In this document: piece by piece, positions 21,724-34,500 of the stretch | How the letters are laid out: each line of letters starts with the position of its first letter | How positions within the stretch are numbered: the stretch's first letter is position 1 | The notes under the pieces: generated by a model | Told to the model about the DNA's origin: nothing | The model's input: only the letters and a program-made list of their open reading frames with translations | Databases searched by the model: none | Made by a program: the position numbers and the translations under genes | Assembly (NCBI GenBank): GCA_030770535.1 | Contig: JASVEC010000001.1 | Coordinates: 248,001 to 312,000, forward strand | Direction: 5' to 3' | Origin: Batkoa obscura | Taxonomy: Eukaryota; Entomophthoromycota; Entomophthoromycetes; Entomophthorales; Batkoaceae | Length of the DNA stretch: 64,000 nt

Positions 21724-23345
21724 TCAATTTGCTTTTTCTTTATTTCCTTTGATGATTTTTAAATCCTCAGTTTGTCTTTCAATGGGTAGTATGGCAATAG
21801 TTTCATCAATTTCTTGTGAATGGCTAAAAATTTCTGTATTATAATAAATATTATTAGCATCCAAAGCGCCAACCAGTTCAATGAAAATAGGCTCAATAAT
21901 AAAATTTCGAAGTCTTTTTTTTTAAATTTGTCTTTATGGAATATAAAAACTATCATTGATACTACTATAATAACTCCAGCTATTCCGCCTACAACACCTC
22001 CAATTAATGAGCTACTGTTACCATTTCTATTGTATTTATTATCATCACTTGTTTTTTTATTTTCTTGTCCCCATTATCATTGCCACTATTTAATACTGGT
22101 ATATCGTTCATTTGCTCCTAATCCACTACATTGAACATCTTAATATCATTCGAACTTCAGTATTTATAGTTGGATCTTGTTCATCACGCTTTACTTCTAA
22201 CGTATAACTAGTGGACTTTTTAATCTCATCTGGATTATCATGCTTTTCTCCTGAAGTATAAGTAGTTGAGCTACTTTTCGACGATTCTTCAACTTCAGTA
22301 AGATTAATTAGATTTATGCCAAATAAACTCATAAAACAATTACTATACGTAACAAGGCATCCGTTACTATTAAATAATAACCTTTTATTTACCTTTTTAA
22401 ATTCAAGTGATCGAAGTTGGAGTTCATAAATAATAACTCTGCCATCATAATTCTCATCGACAAGAAAACAAACTAATTGATTAAATTCTACTATATAAAA
22501 TACCCTAAGGCCGTTAGAGTTGACATTATATTGTTTAGTTTCATATGGGCTCAAACCTAATTAATACAATACCCCATCATCAATTATTAAATCAGACTCA
22601 ACTGATCTTTCAAGGAAATATAATTTACTATTATTGATAAATAATTGTTCCATATGGGGGTGTTTTTTTTGGCTTCATCACTTTTTCTTCTACCTATTAA
22701 GCGCTGTTTGAGTGGAAAAGTTATCAGTAAAATTCTTAAACAAAAAAATACATCCCCGCATAATGACCTTTCTTTAGTTGACAAATAGTTTTCACTTCTT
22801 TGGCCTGGATATCGAATGATGGTAGTTTTGCTAGAAAAGTTGATGACTTGTACTTATTAGAAGTATAAAATGTATTTAAATTCTTTTCATCATGCAATAT
22901 CTTAAACTCTTGTTCACTATCCCTAATGTCCTTTTTAACAGTAAATGTCATATTTATTTAATAAAACTCTTTCATAAAATATCCTTCACTCCACCTCATT
23001 TTTTCAATATCCAAGTAATTACATTTAAGCTCGAATTCCTTAATAAATTGTTGTAGAAAGCCATCAATTCACTATTTCCAATATAGAACAGATTGGGTGT
23101 TCCCATAGGTTGTTTTAGTGAATTGTCTAATCATAATTATCTCACTTAGCAGTATTACCGCTTAATTTTACGCCTTTTTTAAAATACAGTTTAAACATCT
23201 GCTTATTGTCTCTTTCTACATTTATATTTGGCATCCAACATATCCAATTATATAATATAGCATGTCACCTATTACTATATATCCACCATTATGTAACCCC
23301 GGTACTATTGCATTAATTTTATAAAAGTTAAATAAATAGTCGATT
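21724..23345 (-). pseudogene. Kelch-like membrane protein, copy 3 (decayed, MITE inside)
   Basis: It starts with NFYKINAIVPG near 23330 and shows many lesions in the first half. It keeps LPSFDIQAKEVKTI, then is interrupted by a 106 bp TA-MITE at 22655-22760. The second half is better kept (22126-22554: ETKQYNVNSNGLRVFYIVEF, ELQLRSLEFKKVNKRLLFNS). The membrane span and tail survive, with NNIYYNTEIFSHSQEID near 21810-21860 and a TGA stop at 21724. The tail is among the best preserved of the dead copies. Confidence 0.85.
22655..22760 (-). mobile_element. TA-MITE family 1, copy E (106 bp) inside kelch-like copy 3
   Basis: Inverted copy with ends TGGGGGTGT and ACATCCCCGCA, flanked by TA at 22653-22654 and 22761-22762. 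It is slightly longer than the others because of a small internal insertion near TCTTCTACC. It splits the ectodomain of the host gene copy. Confidence 0.85.
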
Positions 23346-25510
23346 TGGTTTCTAAATACTTGTAAATATTTTATTAAATCATGAAGAGTCCAAGAACCCA
23401 TTTAAATTTAAAAATAATATAAAATCGGGGTGTGGTTTATGGTTGTACAAGAAAAATTTTATTGTAAAAAATAGATACCACTAATGGTTTTTATAAAAGA
23501 AAAGCCTACACTTCTAAATACAAGCTAATACTAACGCTAACACTAACACCAGCATTGGGCCAATATTTTCAACTTGAAGGCTAGTGTAAAAATAATTAGC
23601 CCTTTGAAAATTAACCACAACTGCTTTTTAATTTAATTAGCATTTATTTGGTGGAATTTTTTATATTAAAATATAGTTTTTATTTAAATAAATATTTGTT
23701 GATTTTCTATGAAAATATTCATTAAAAAAAGTTTTCAAATGTTATATCAACAAAAACTATATAAAAGACACATTGATAAATATTAAGTTAAGATAGATCG
23801 ATGCTCAAATCTTTTTTGATGTTTTTTATAAACGAGTTTGTATAATATTGAGAGATAATACTACAATTAAATATAGATAAGATAATAACTTAAAAGTTGC
23901 TATTTTCGAATGTGGGTTTTAGTTTTATAGTAGTTTACTAAACTAGAATATCAATTAATTAAACAAGTATAATCAGTAGCATGAATTTAAACCACGATAT
24001 TACACTATCTTGAAATCAAATAAAATGTTTCTTAGTAATTGGTCAGTAGGGTATATTAATAACAAAATAATATCTTTAAAGTTGTGTATAATATAATTAC
24101 ACATACTTTAACACATTATTATTTATTGATCTATTATCAAATCTAAGTTTAACCAAGCGATAATCTACAGATTGTAAATGAATTACAACTTGCACTTGTA
24201 GCCAAAGTACAACGAAAATCCTTTTTTGTCCATTCCTGTAAAGATTGAAATATTACTAAATATATTCCACTTTCAATAGCATTTTATTAGAATCTTTAGC
24301 AACAAATGACTCAAGTGTAGCAATTACTTTATCAACCGTATCATAGTAGTTTTATTATATTACATTATTAAATATTTGATTTAATATTTAAATAATCTAT
24401 TATCTTATCAAGATTCAGCATTCAAGATATCCTTAAAACAAGCCCTTAATTATCAAATAATATTTATAATCCAATGTAAACTAGTGCGTGTAACTAAATG
24501 TAGTTTATTCTCACTATCAATAGGATAATTGATATCCGTTTCATTTCTTAAAAATGGGCAATGAAATCTTCTCTATTCTCACACTAATTCCCGAAATCCC
24601 ACTTACTGAATTTGCCCAATCAATCTCCCTGACTTCAAATTCTTACAAAAACCACCAATTTAGGCCAGCTTAACTTGCTACCATTTTCCCACCATGCTAA
24701 AGTTCATTGGTTGCTCTAAGATTAAAAGATACCTTTATTTTTATGATTAATGCTCCAAATCTCCCTTTTATTTCAAATTGATTAGAATATCACTTGTGAT
24801 TGGTTATAGTAAAAGGGATAAGGTTGATTACTGATTATTTGATTTTTTTAAATTTTCCCACGCTAATCAAAACTTACCTTTTAAAATAAAAGCATGGGTT
24901 CAATTTCACCCCCTAATTTGTATTACATCACCTTAATTTGCTAATTGTACACTATCTGCTGTATCCCTTGAATGTTAACCATAGCTTTTATCTTATCTTT
25001 TTTGTTAGGCGCGGTAAATAATTAGAACTTTATATTGTAAAGGGATAAGAATGTTGTGATTTTTTGGTATTTTAGACAATCGAAATAGAATAACACAGTA
25101 GTTTCAATTACCTCATCTATTTTTTAAACTAGTAATAATTTATTAATAAATTTCAAAATAAAATCTAGTATAATTCGAAAATAGCGTCATAAAGAGGGAA
25201 TTTTCCAAATTTGGTATAGTTTAACAGCCGAGATTAAGTTTCTATGCCCAAAATAAACTTCCAGGTATTAATTTATGATAAGTTAAAAATGGAAAGAATA
25301 AATACTCATCAAAGAGAAATTCATTTTTTTTGATCTTTTAACTTTTAATTGTTAAGTGTGTAACAATTTATTCAAAATTTCTCTTTAGTATTTCAACTAT
25401 CGAAATTCAACCCTATCAAAATTTCGATTCCTTTACTCTGTTTAACCATTGAATTTTTATCTAAACGTTCAATAACATCTTAGTTTATATCTCTTCCAAT
25501 CCATCCATTT
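23346..25510. other. Intergenic upstream of the fatty acid synthase gene
   Basis: 2.2 kb without an intact gene. Possible decayed coding text lies at 24120-24700 (minus strand). A short degenerate run of CTAACA-like units lies near 23525-23555. The rest is AT-rich and featureless. Confidence 0.55.
24120..24700 (-). pseudogene. Possible decayed gene fragments, unidentified
   Basis: On the minus strand several stretches look protein-like: EFEVREIDWANSVSGISGIS, FHCPFLRNETDINYPI, then YYDTVDKVIATLESFVAKDS, and after an intron-like gap EWTKKDFRCTLATSASCNS. They lie in order but in different frames with stops between. No family is recognised. One stretch also reads openly on the opposite strand, so chance cannot be excluded. 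Confidence 0.22.
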
Positions 25511-25518
25511 TATAAAAG
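25511..25518 (+). promoter_or_regulatory. TATA box of the fatty acid synthase gene
   Basis: TATAAAAG sits 79 bp before the start codon, in a pyrimidine-rich stretch (TTCCATCCC, TCTAACCC) of the kind seen near start sites of strongly expressed fungal genes. Confidence 0.45.
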
Positions 25519-25589
25519 TAAGTTTTCTATTTTATTTCCATCCCTTTCTAACCCTTATAGATTTATTTGTACTCAATACTTTATAAATA

Positions 25590-28500
25590 ATGGCCTTACG
25601 TTCTCGTCAACACTCTTTTAGTGCTGGTTTACAAGCCTCACGTCCTTTAAATATCAAAAACAACTCGGTAGAGGTGAGCATCTTGTTTTCTAATGAAATT
25701 TGGAACTCTGCCGAACAACTACGTGAAGAATTCTCTTTACAACCATTACCAGAAACGATCTTACCCGAAGAATTGTCGCCTATCGAACTCATTGCTTTAT
25801 TCCTTAGCTTCGCTGTAGATCGTGCTGAAACTGATGATATCCAATCTTTTTATCCAGTGGTACGTGTAGTATTTTTCCATCTTCGTGATGTGTTTTTAAA
25901 GAAAAACGATGTCCATTCAGCCACAAAACAATTACCCTTGGCTAACCGCAACGTTATAATCCAAGCTTATTTCTATGCCTTAAGTGTACTTCGTAAAGAA
26001 GGCATCCTCTTTGGTGATGATTGCCCAGCCCCAAGCTCAGCTTTATTTACTGCTTCCCGTAAAAAGGATGCTGCCTTATTTGCTGTATTTGGTGGCCAAG
26101 GTAGCAGTGAAGAATACTTTGATGAGCTTGTTGAGCTCTTTAGTCTCTATGAAGGCATCGTGCGTCCTTTCATCACCAAAATGTCTTCAATTTTGAGATC
26201 TCATGCCCTCAGTACAGAGGCTACTGCCTTCCATTCAAAAGGTCTCAACGTCATACGCTGGTTAGAAAACCCAGAATCTCGTCCAGATGTCCCTTATCTT
26301 GTTTCTGCCCCAGTCAGTTTACCAATGATTGGTCTTATCCAACTTACACATTATCTCGTTGCTATGAAAGTGCTGGATATGTCACCAGATCAACTTCGTA
26401 ACCATTTCCACGGAGCCACTGGTCATTCTCAAGGTATTATTTCTGCTGTTGTAATTGCTTCTTCTTCCAATGAAGAAAGCTTTTATGAAAATGCAGAAAA
26501 AGCTTTAGGCTTACTTTTCTGGATTGGTACCCGTTCTCAACAAATCTACCCTCAAGTAACCCTAAATCCAACCATTCTCAAAGACTCCATCTCAAATGGA
26601 GAAGGCAATCCAAGTGTGATGTTAGCTATTTACAATCTCCGTTTAGCCGAAATCCAAAAATATGTAGAAGCTACTAACCAACATTTACCTAAGGATCGTC
26701 AAATTTATATCAATCTTATTAATGGACCACGCTCTATTATCTGTGTTGGTCATCCTCAAAGTTTACATGGTCTTAATTTGACTTTACGTAAAATTAAAGC
26801 ACCATCTGGTTTAGATCAATCCCGTGTCCCACACTCCCAAAGAAAACAAAAGTTTTCTTCCAGATTCTTGCCAATTACTGTTCCTTTCCACAGTGAATAT
26901 TTGGTCAAAGCATCAGAAAGGATAGCTCAAGATATTGCTAATCTCAATTTAGAATTCCGTAGCAAAGATCTTGCTATTCCTATCTCATCCACACTTGATG
27001 GTAAAGATTTACGTAACAGTGAAAATTTAACTGAAGATTTGGTTAACTTAATTTGTGTCCATCCAATCAACTGGGAAAAAGCAACCGATGTATCTTCTCT
27101 TACTCATGTAATTGACTTTGGTCCAGGAGGTACTTCAGGTATTGGTGGTTTGACTTATCGTAACAAAGAAGGTACTGGTGTTCAAGTCATTTTAGCTGGT
27201 ACTCTTCAAGGGGGTAATCAGCATCTTTCTTATAAAGCGGATTTATTTGACAACGACCCAACTGCTGTCAAATATTCTCAAAATTGGAGTGAAGCTTTCC
27301 GCCCAAAATTAGCCAAAATCTCCAGCACTGGGAAGATTTTAGTTGATACTCGTTTCAGTAGATTGATTGGTAAGGCACCTTTAATGGTAGCTGGTATGAC
27401 TCCATGTACTGTCCCTTCCAAATTTGTATCTGCTGTAATTAATGCTGGCTATCATGTTGAATTAGCAGGTGGAGGTCATTTCAGTGAAGAAATGTTCCGT
27501 GATAAAATCAAGGACATTATGAATAAAATTCAACCAGGAGAAAGTATTACCGTTAATATCCTTTTCCTTAATGCTTTCCAATGGGGTTTCCAATTTCCTT
27601 TAGTCCAAAAGATGAAGCAAGAAGGTTATCCAATTGAAGGTATTTGTTGTGCTGCTGGTACTCCATCTCCTGATGTAGCCAATGATATTGTATCTCAAAT
27701 CAAAAATGCTGGCTTAAAACACATTTCCTTCAAACCAGGATCAGTATCTGCTATTCGTCAAGTCATTCAAATTGCTGTCAATAACCCAGACATGCCAATC
27801 ATCATGCAATGGACTGGTGGTCGTGCTGGTGGTCATCATTCTTTTGAAGATTTCCATCAACCAATCCTTGAAACTTATGCTTCCATTCGTCAACAATCTA
27901 ACATCATTTTAATTGCTGGTTCTGGTTTCGGTTCTCATGAAGATACTTTACCTTACATTACTGGTGAATGGTCAGGTATTTATGATTATCCATCTATGCC
28001 TTTTGATGGTGTATTATTTGGTTCTCGTGTTATGGTTGCTGCTGAATCTGAAGCTGCAGATGAAGTTAAGGCTTTAATTGTCAATGCCCCTGGTGTTGAA
28101 GACAAAGACTGGGAAAATACTTATACTCGTGAAACTGGTGGTATTTTAACTGTAAAATCTGAACTTGGCGAGCCTATCCATAAGGTAGCTAACCGTGGTA
28201 TTCGTTTCTGGAAAGAAATGGATGACACTGTCTTTACTTTACCAAAGAACAAACGTCAAGCTGTACTTGATAACAAGAAAGATTACATCATTAAGCGCTT
28301 AAATGCAGATTTCCAAAAGGTATGGTTTGGTAAAAAAGCCGATGGTAAACCAGCTGATCTTCAGGATATGACTTATGCTGAAGTTGTCAATCGCTTAGTT
28401 GAACTTACTTATATTAACCATCAACAACGCTGGATTGATATTTCTCTTCGTCGATTTGTAGGTGACTTTATGGTTCGTTTAGAAGAGCGTTTTATTTCAA

Positions 28501-31500
28501 CTAAAAAAGCATCTTTACTTCAAGATTATAATCAAATTCAACAGCCTCATGAATTTGTCAAATCTTTCCTTGAAGCTTATCCAGAAAGTTCAAAACAATT
28601 ATTAACTACTGAAGATATTCAATATTTCTTAAGTCAGTGTTTACGTCGTGATCAAAAACCAGTACCTTTTATTCCAGTATTAGATTCTAACTTAGAGTTC
28701 TGGTTTAAAAAGGATAGCTTATGGCAGTCTGAAGACTTACAAGCTGTACCTGAACAGGATGTTGAACGTGCTGCTATTCTTCATGGTCCTATTGCTGCTA
28801 AGCATTCTACCGAATACAATGTTCCTGTAAAAGACATTTTAGATGGTATCCATAATGGTCACATCCAAAGTTTATTAAACAAATATTACAACGGTGATGA
28901 ATCTTCTATTCCTATTATCGAATACATTGGTGGTACTCAAAACAACTACCCTGAATATGTCCCAAAGGATGTTTTAGCTATCACTGATCCTGTAAACCCA
29001 GATGTAATTGTTTATGAAACTAGTGCTTCAGGCGCACTCCCAAGTACTGAAGCTTGGCTAGAGCTTGTCTCTGGGCCAAAAGAAGGATGGTTAAGAGCTA
29101 TCCTTACTTCTCCTTTGATTGTACAAGGTAATATGACCGTGAAAAATCCATTACTTAAAGTATTCCGCCCAAGAAGAAATCAAAAAGTAACCATTCAATT
29201 TGCCAATAACAACAATCATTCACTTAAAGTGTATGAAGGTACTGGTAAAAATTCACGCCTTGCTATTAAAGCTGAAATCAATGGTGATAAACAAATTGAT
29301 GTTACCTTCTTTGAAAAGAAGGGTACTGAAGAAGTTGCTTTAACTTTCCCTTACTTGTATAAACCCGAACAAGGTTATGCTCCTATCCATGAAGTAATGG
29401 AAGGTAGAAACGATCGTATCAAAAAGTTCTATTATAATCTTTGGTTTGGTAGTGATGAGTATGATAGTATCAGCAATGATCCTAACTTTGAATTCGTTGC
29501 TCAAGGAGAAAAAGTTTCTCGTGAAGACATCAGCAAGTTCTGTCAAGCAGTTGGTAATCAAGCAGAATTATATGTTGATCGTGGCCAAGATATTTTAACA
29601 GCTCCAGTTGATTTTGCTATTGTTGTTGGATGGAAATCCATTATCAAAGCTATTTTCCCTAAGTTTATCGATGGTGATTTACTCAAATTAGTTCATCTTT
29701 CCAATGGTTTCCGTTTATTTGAAAATGTACGCCCATTACAAAGTGGTGATGTAGTAGATACCCATGCTAAAATCACTGCCTTAGTAAATAATGAATCTGG
29801 TAAATTAGTACAAGTCAAAGGTACTGTTAAGAGAGATGGAGTTGATGTAATGGAAGTTAACAGTCAATTCCTTTACCGTGGTAAATTTACTGACTTTGAA
29901 CATACTTTCCGTAACTCTGATGAAATTCCAATGGAAATTGTATTACCAACTTCAAAAGAAATTGCTGTGCTTAAATCCAAATCTTGGTTCATTTGGGAAC
30001 GTAATGATGTCCATTTAACTCCCGGTTCTACTCTTACTTTCCGTTTAAATACTCATTCCAAATTTAAGTCCACCAATGTTTATTCTGAACTTAAAACAAT
30101 TGGTTCTGTATTTATGCAAATCCCTACTAAAGAAGTAGTTAAAGTAGCTTCAGTCAATTATATCTCTGGTGAATCTCATGGTAACCCAGTAACTGAATAT
30201 CTTAAGAGATTAGGTCAATCCATTGATCAGGCCACTTTATTTGAAAATGGAGGCTATTCAGTTATGCCAAAAGGAGATGATTTCAATTCCTCTGTACAAA
30301 CTCCTTCTTCTAATTTCTCTTACGCTCAAGTATCTCAAGATCTTAACCCTATCCACGTAAACCCTTACTTTGCTGATTTAGCTGATTTACCTGGCACTAT
30401 TACTCATGGTATGTGGTCCAGTGCTTCCACTCGTAAATTTGTTGAAACTTTTGCAGCTGATAATCATCCACTTAGAGTCACTGCTTATGATGTATCTTTC
30501 CAAGGTATGGTACTTCCAGGCGATCAACTTACTACCAATTTATTCCACATTGGTATGCAAGAGGGTAAAAAGATTATTAAAGTTGAAACCATTAATCAAC
30601 ATGGTGATAAAGTTTTAGCTGGTACAGCTGAAGTTGAACAACCTTCTACTGCTTATGTATTTACTGGTCAAGGTTCTCAAGAAGTTGGTATGGGTATGGC
30701 TTTATATGATTCCTCTCCAGTAGCTCGTAAGATTTGGGACCAAGCTGATTCCCATTACTTAAAGAATTATGGATTCTCTATCTTAGATATTGTACGTAAT
30801 AATCCAAAAGAACATACTATCCATTTCGGTGGTAGTGAAGGTAAAGCTATCCGTAAAAACTATATCAGTATGACCTATGATAAAGTGGATGAAGATGGTA
30901 CCGTACGTACTTACCCTATTTTCCCTCAAATTAATGAAAGATCTATTTCATTCACCTTTATTTCTCCTAATGGCTTACTTTCTGCTACCCAATTCACTCA
31001 ACCCGCTTTAACTTTAATGGAAAAAGCTGCGTTTGAAGACATGAAAGCTAAGGGTTTAATTCAACGTGGATGTCCATTTGCTGGTCACTCTTTAGGTGAA
31101 TATGCTGCTTTAGCTGCTATTGGTAAAGTACTCCATGTTGATGCTGTAGCTGATCTTGTTTTCTATCGTGGTATGACTATGCAATCTGCTGTACAAAGAG
31201 ATTCTTTAGGTCGCTCTAACTTTGGTATGGTAGCTGTTAACCCAAGCCGTGTAAGTAAATCCCTCAATGAAACTTACCTTAAATATGTGGTCGATGCTAT
31301 TGCTCATCAAAGTGCTGGTTTACTTCAAATTGTCAATTATAACGTCGAAAACTGGCAATATGTTGTTTCTGGTGAATTAACTAATCTCGAAACTTTAGCT
31401 AATGTCTTAAATTACATGAAATCATCCAACATTGATTTAGCTAATTTGATGAAGACAATGACTCTAGATCAAGTTAAAGAGCATCTTACTTCTATTATTT

Positions 31501-34500
31501 CAGTTGCTTTAGAAAAGGCCAAAGATAAAAAAGAAAAATCTGGTGGTCGTTTAGTATTAGAACGTGGTTATGCTACCATTCCACTTCCAGGTATTGATGT
31601 ACCTTTTCACTCTCATTTCTTGTTAAGTGGTGTTGTTCCTTTCCGTACTTATATTCTTCAAAAGATTGATCCAAGTAACATTGATGTTGCTTTACTTACT
31701 GGTAGATATATTCCTAATTTAACTGCTATTCCTTATAGAGTAGATAAAGAATACTTTGAATATGTTTATAAAATTACAAACAGTAGTAGAGTTAACAAAG
31801 TACTTAAGAATTGGGATGATGAAGCTAACTTTAATCCAGCTCAATTACAACAATTAGGTTATATTTTATTAGTCGAATTACTTGCCTTCCAATTTGCTTC
31901 TCCAGTGAGATGGATTGAAACTCAAGATCAATTATTTAAAGAATATGGTGTTGAAAGATTAATTGAAATTGGTCCATCTCCAACACTTTCTGGTATGGCT
32001 GATCGTACTCTTAAATTTAAATACGCTGCTTATGATGATGCCCTCAATTTACAACGTGCTTCCCTTTGTTTCTCTAAACATGAAAGAGAAATTTATTATG
32101 CTGTTGAGCCAGAAGAAGAAGCTGCTCCTACTACTACCGGAAACGAAGCTACTCAAATTGAAAGCAAATCTGCTCCTGCTCCTGCTCCTGCTGCCGTATC
32201 AGCACCAAGAGGTCCAGCTGTTGCCTTAGATGATGTACCAGTTAATGCAGTTGATGTACTTCATGTTATCATTGCTCAAAAACTTAAAAAAGAATTGAGT
32301 GCCATTTCATTATCTAAAGCGATTAAAGATTTAGTAGGTGGTAAGAGTACGTTACAAAATGAAATTCTTGGTGATTTACAAAAAGAATTTGGTAATAACG
32401 TACCTGAAAAACCAGAAGAAACACCATTGGATGAACTTGGTGCTGCTTTAACTCCTGGTTTCTCTGGTAATTTAGGAAAACATACTTCTTCTTTGATTTC
32501 TAAACTAGCTGCTTCCAAATTACCTGGTGGTTTCACTCAAAGTAATGCTCGTAGTTACCTTGGTTCTACTTATGGTTTAGGTCAAGGTCGTACTGACGCC
32601 ACCCTCCTTATTGGTTTAACTCAAGAGCCAGCTGCTCGTCTTGGTTCTGAGCAAGACGCCAAAGCTTGGTTAGATTCTATTGCTCAAACTTATGCAGCTC
32701 ATGCCAAAATCTCATTATCCTCTGGTGGTAGTGGTGATTCAGGTGCCGGTTCAGCAGGCGGTGTTGTGATTGATAGTGCCGAATTTAATGCCTTAACTAA
32801 GAAACAAAATGATCTTTATAAACGTCAAATTCAGTTATTAGCTCAATACCTTGGTGAAGATCAATATATTACTACTAAATTATTGGATGCTGAAAAGACA
32901 AGAAGTGACATTTTACAAAAAGAATTAGATCTCTTCCAAGCTGAGCATGGTGATGAATATATTTCAAGTATTAAACCAGCATTCGATAGTAAGAAAGTCA
33001 GAGTTTATAACTCTTATTGGAATTGGTCACGTCAAGATGCTCTTAATCTTTATTATGATTTCGTCTTTGGAAATATTACCGATGTTGATCGTAATATTAC
33101 TGCCCAATGTTTACATTTAATGAATCGTTCGGACCCTAGTTTAGTTGATTTTATGAAGTATTATATTGACAATTGTCCAGCTGAAAAAGGTGGCAATTAT
33201 AAAACCACTAAAGAATTTGGTAAGTTATTAATTGAAAATGTTCAAGCCTCTTTGGAACACCCACCAGTTTATAAAGATGTAACTTTCCCAATGGCTCCAT
33301 CCACTCAAATTTCTGAAAAAGGGGATATTACTTATAAAGAAATTCATCGTCCAGGTGTTAGAAAATTAGCTCATTACGTTAAAGAAATGACTAGGGGTTC
33401 TAATCTAACTGAATTTAGTGGACGTCAACAAATCCAACAAAATCTTGGTCGTATGTTAAAGATTGTCCAACATCAACCAAGAGTTAAGAAAGCATATAAA
33501 GAAGAGATTAAATATTTATATACTGATGTTATGAGATCTTTAGCTTTAAATCAATCAGGTATTAAAGCTGAGAAAACTTCGAAGATTCGCCGCTCTGTTA
33601 AACCAAATGGTATTAAAAAACAAGATGGCTCTAACAAGGAATCATTACCTTTCCTCTTACTTAAAAAGAAGGATCATATTCACGGTTGGGAATATAATAC
33701 TAAACTTACTTCCATTTATCTTGAAGGTCTTAATGAAATGTGTAATTCTGGTCTATCTTTGGTTAATAAGAAAGTCTTGGTTACTGGTTGTGGACGTAAA
33801 TCCATTGGTTCCGAAATTGTATGTTCCTTACTTTCTGGTGGTGCTCAAGTCATTGTCACTACTTCAAGGTTCAATCGTGCTGCTACCAATTATTATCAAG
33901 GTTTGTATCAACGTTATGGTGCCAAAGGTTCTTCTTTGATCGTATTACCATTTAACCAAGGCTCCAAACAAGATGTTGAAAATTTAGTCAATTATATTTA
34001 TAATACTGATGAAAAAGCAGGTCTTAATTGGGATTTAGATTGTATTATTCCATTTGCTGCTGTACCTGAAAATGGCCGTGAAATTACAGATATTGATGGA
34101 AGATCAGAATTTGCTCATAGAGTCATGCTTACCAATTTATTACGTTTATTAGGTTCTGTTAAAACTAAAAAACAAAGCCTTGGTTATCATACTCGACCAG
34201 CTCAAGTAATTGTACCATTATCACCTAATCATGGTATCTTTGGTTCTGATGGTCTTTATTCGGAATCTAAATTATCACTAGAAAATTTAATGAATCGTTG
34301 GAAATCGGAATCTTGGGGTAATTATCTTACTATTGTTGGTTGTGTCATTGGATGGACTCGTGGTACTGGTTTAATGGAACAAAATAATATTGTTTGTGAA
34401 GGTTTAGAAAAATTCGGTGTTAGAACGTTTTCAACTCAAGAAATGGCTTTTAATATCCTTGGTCTTTTACATCCAAATGTAGTTGATTTAGCTCAAATTG

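Noticed and set aside
23525-23560. Degenerate CTAACA-type units resembling interstitial telomere repeats
   Set aside because: Too short and irregular, and not the CCCTAA unit usual in fungi.
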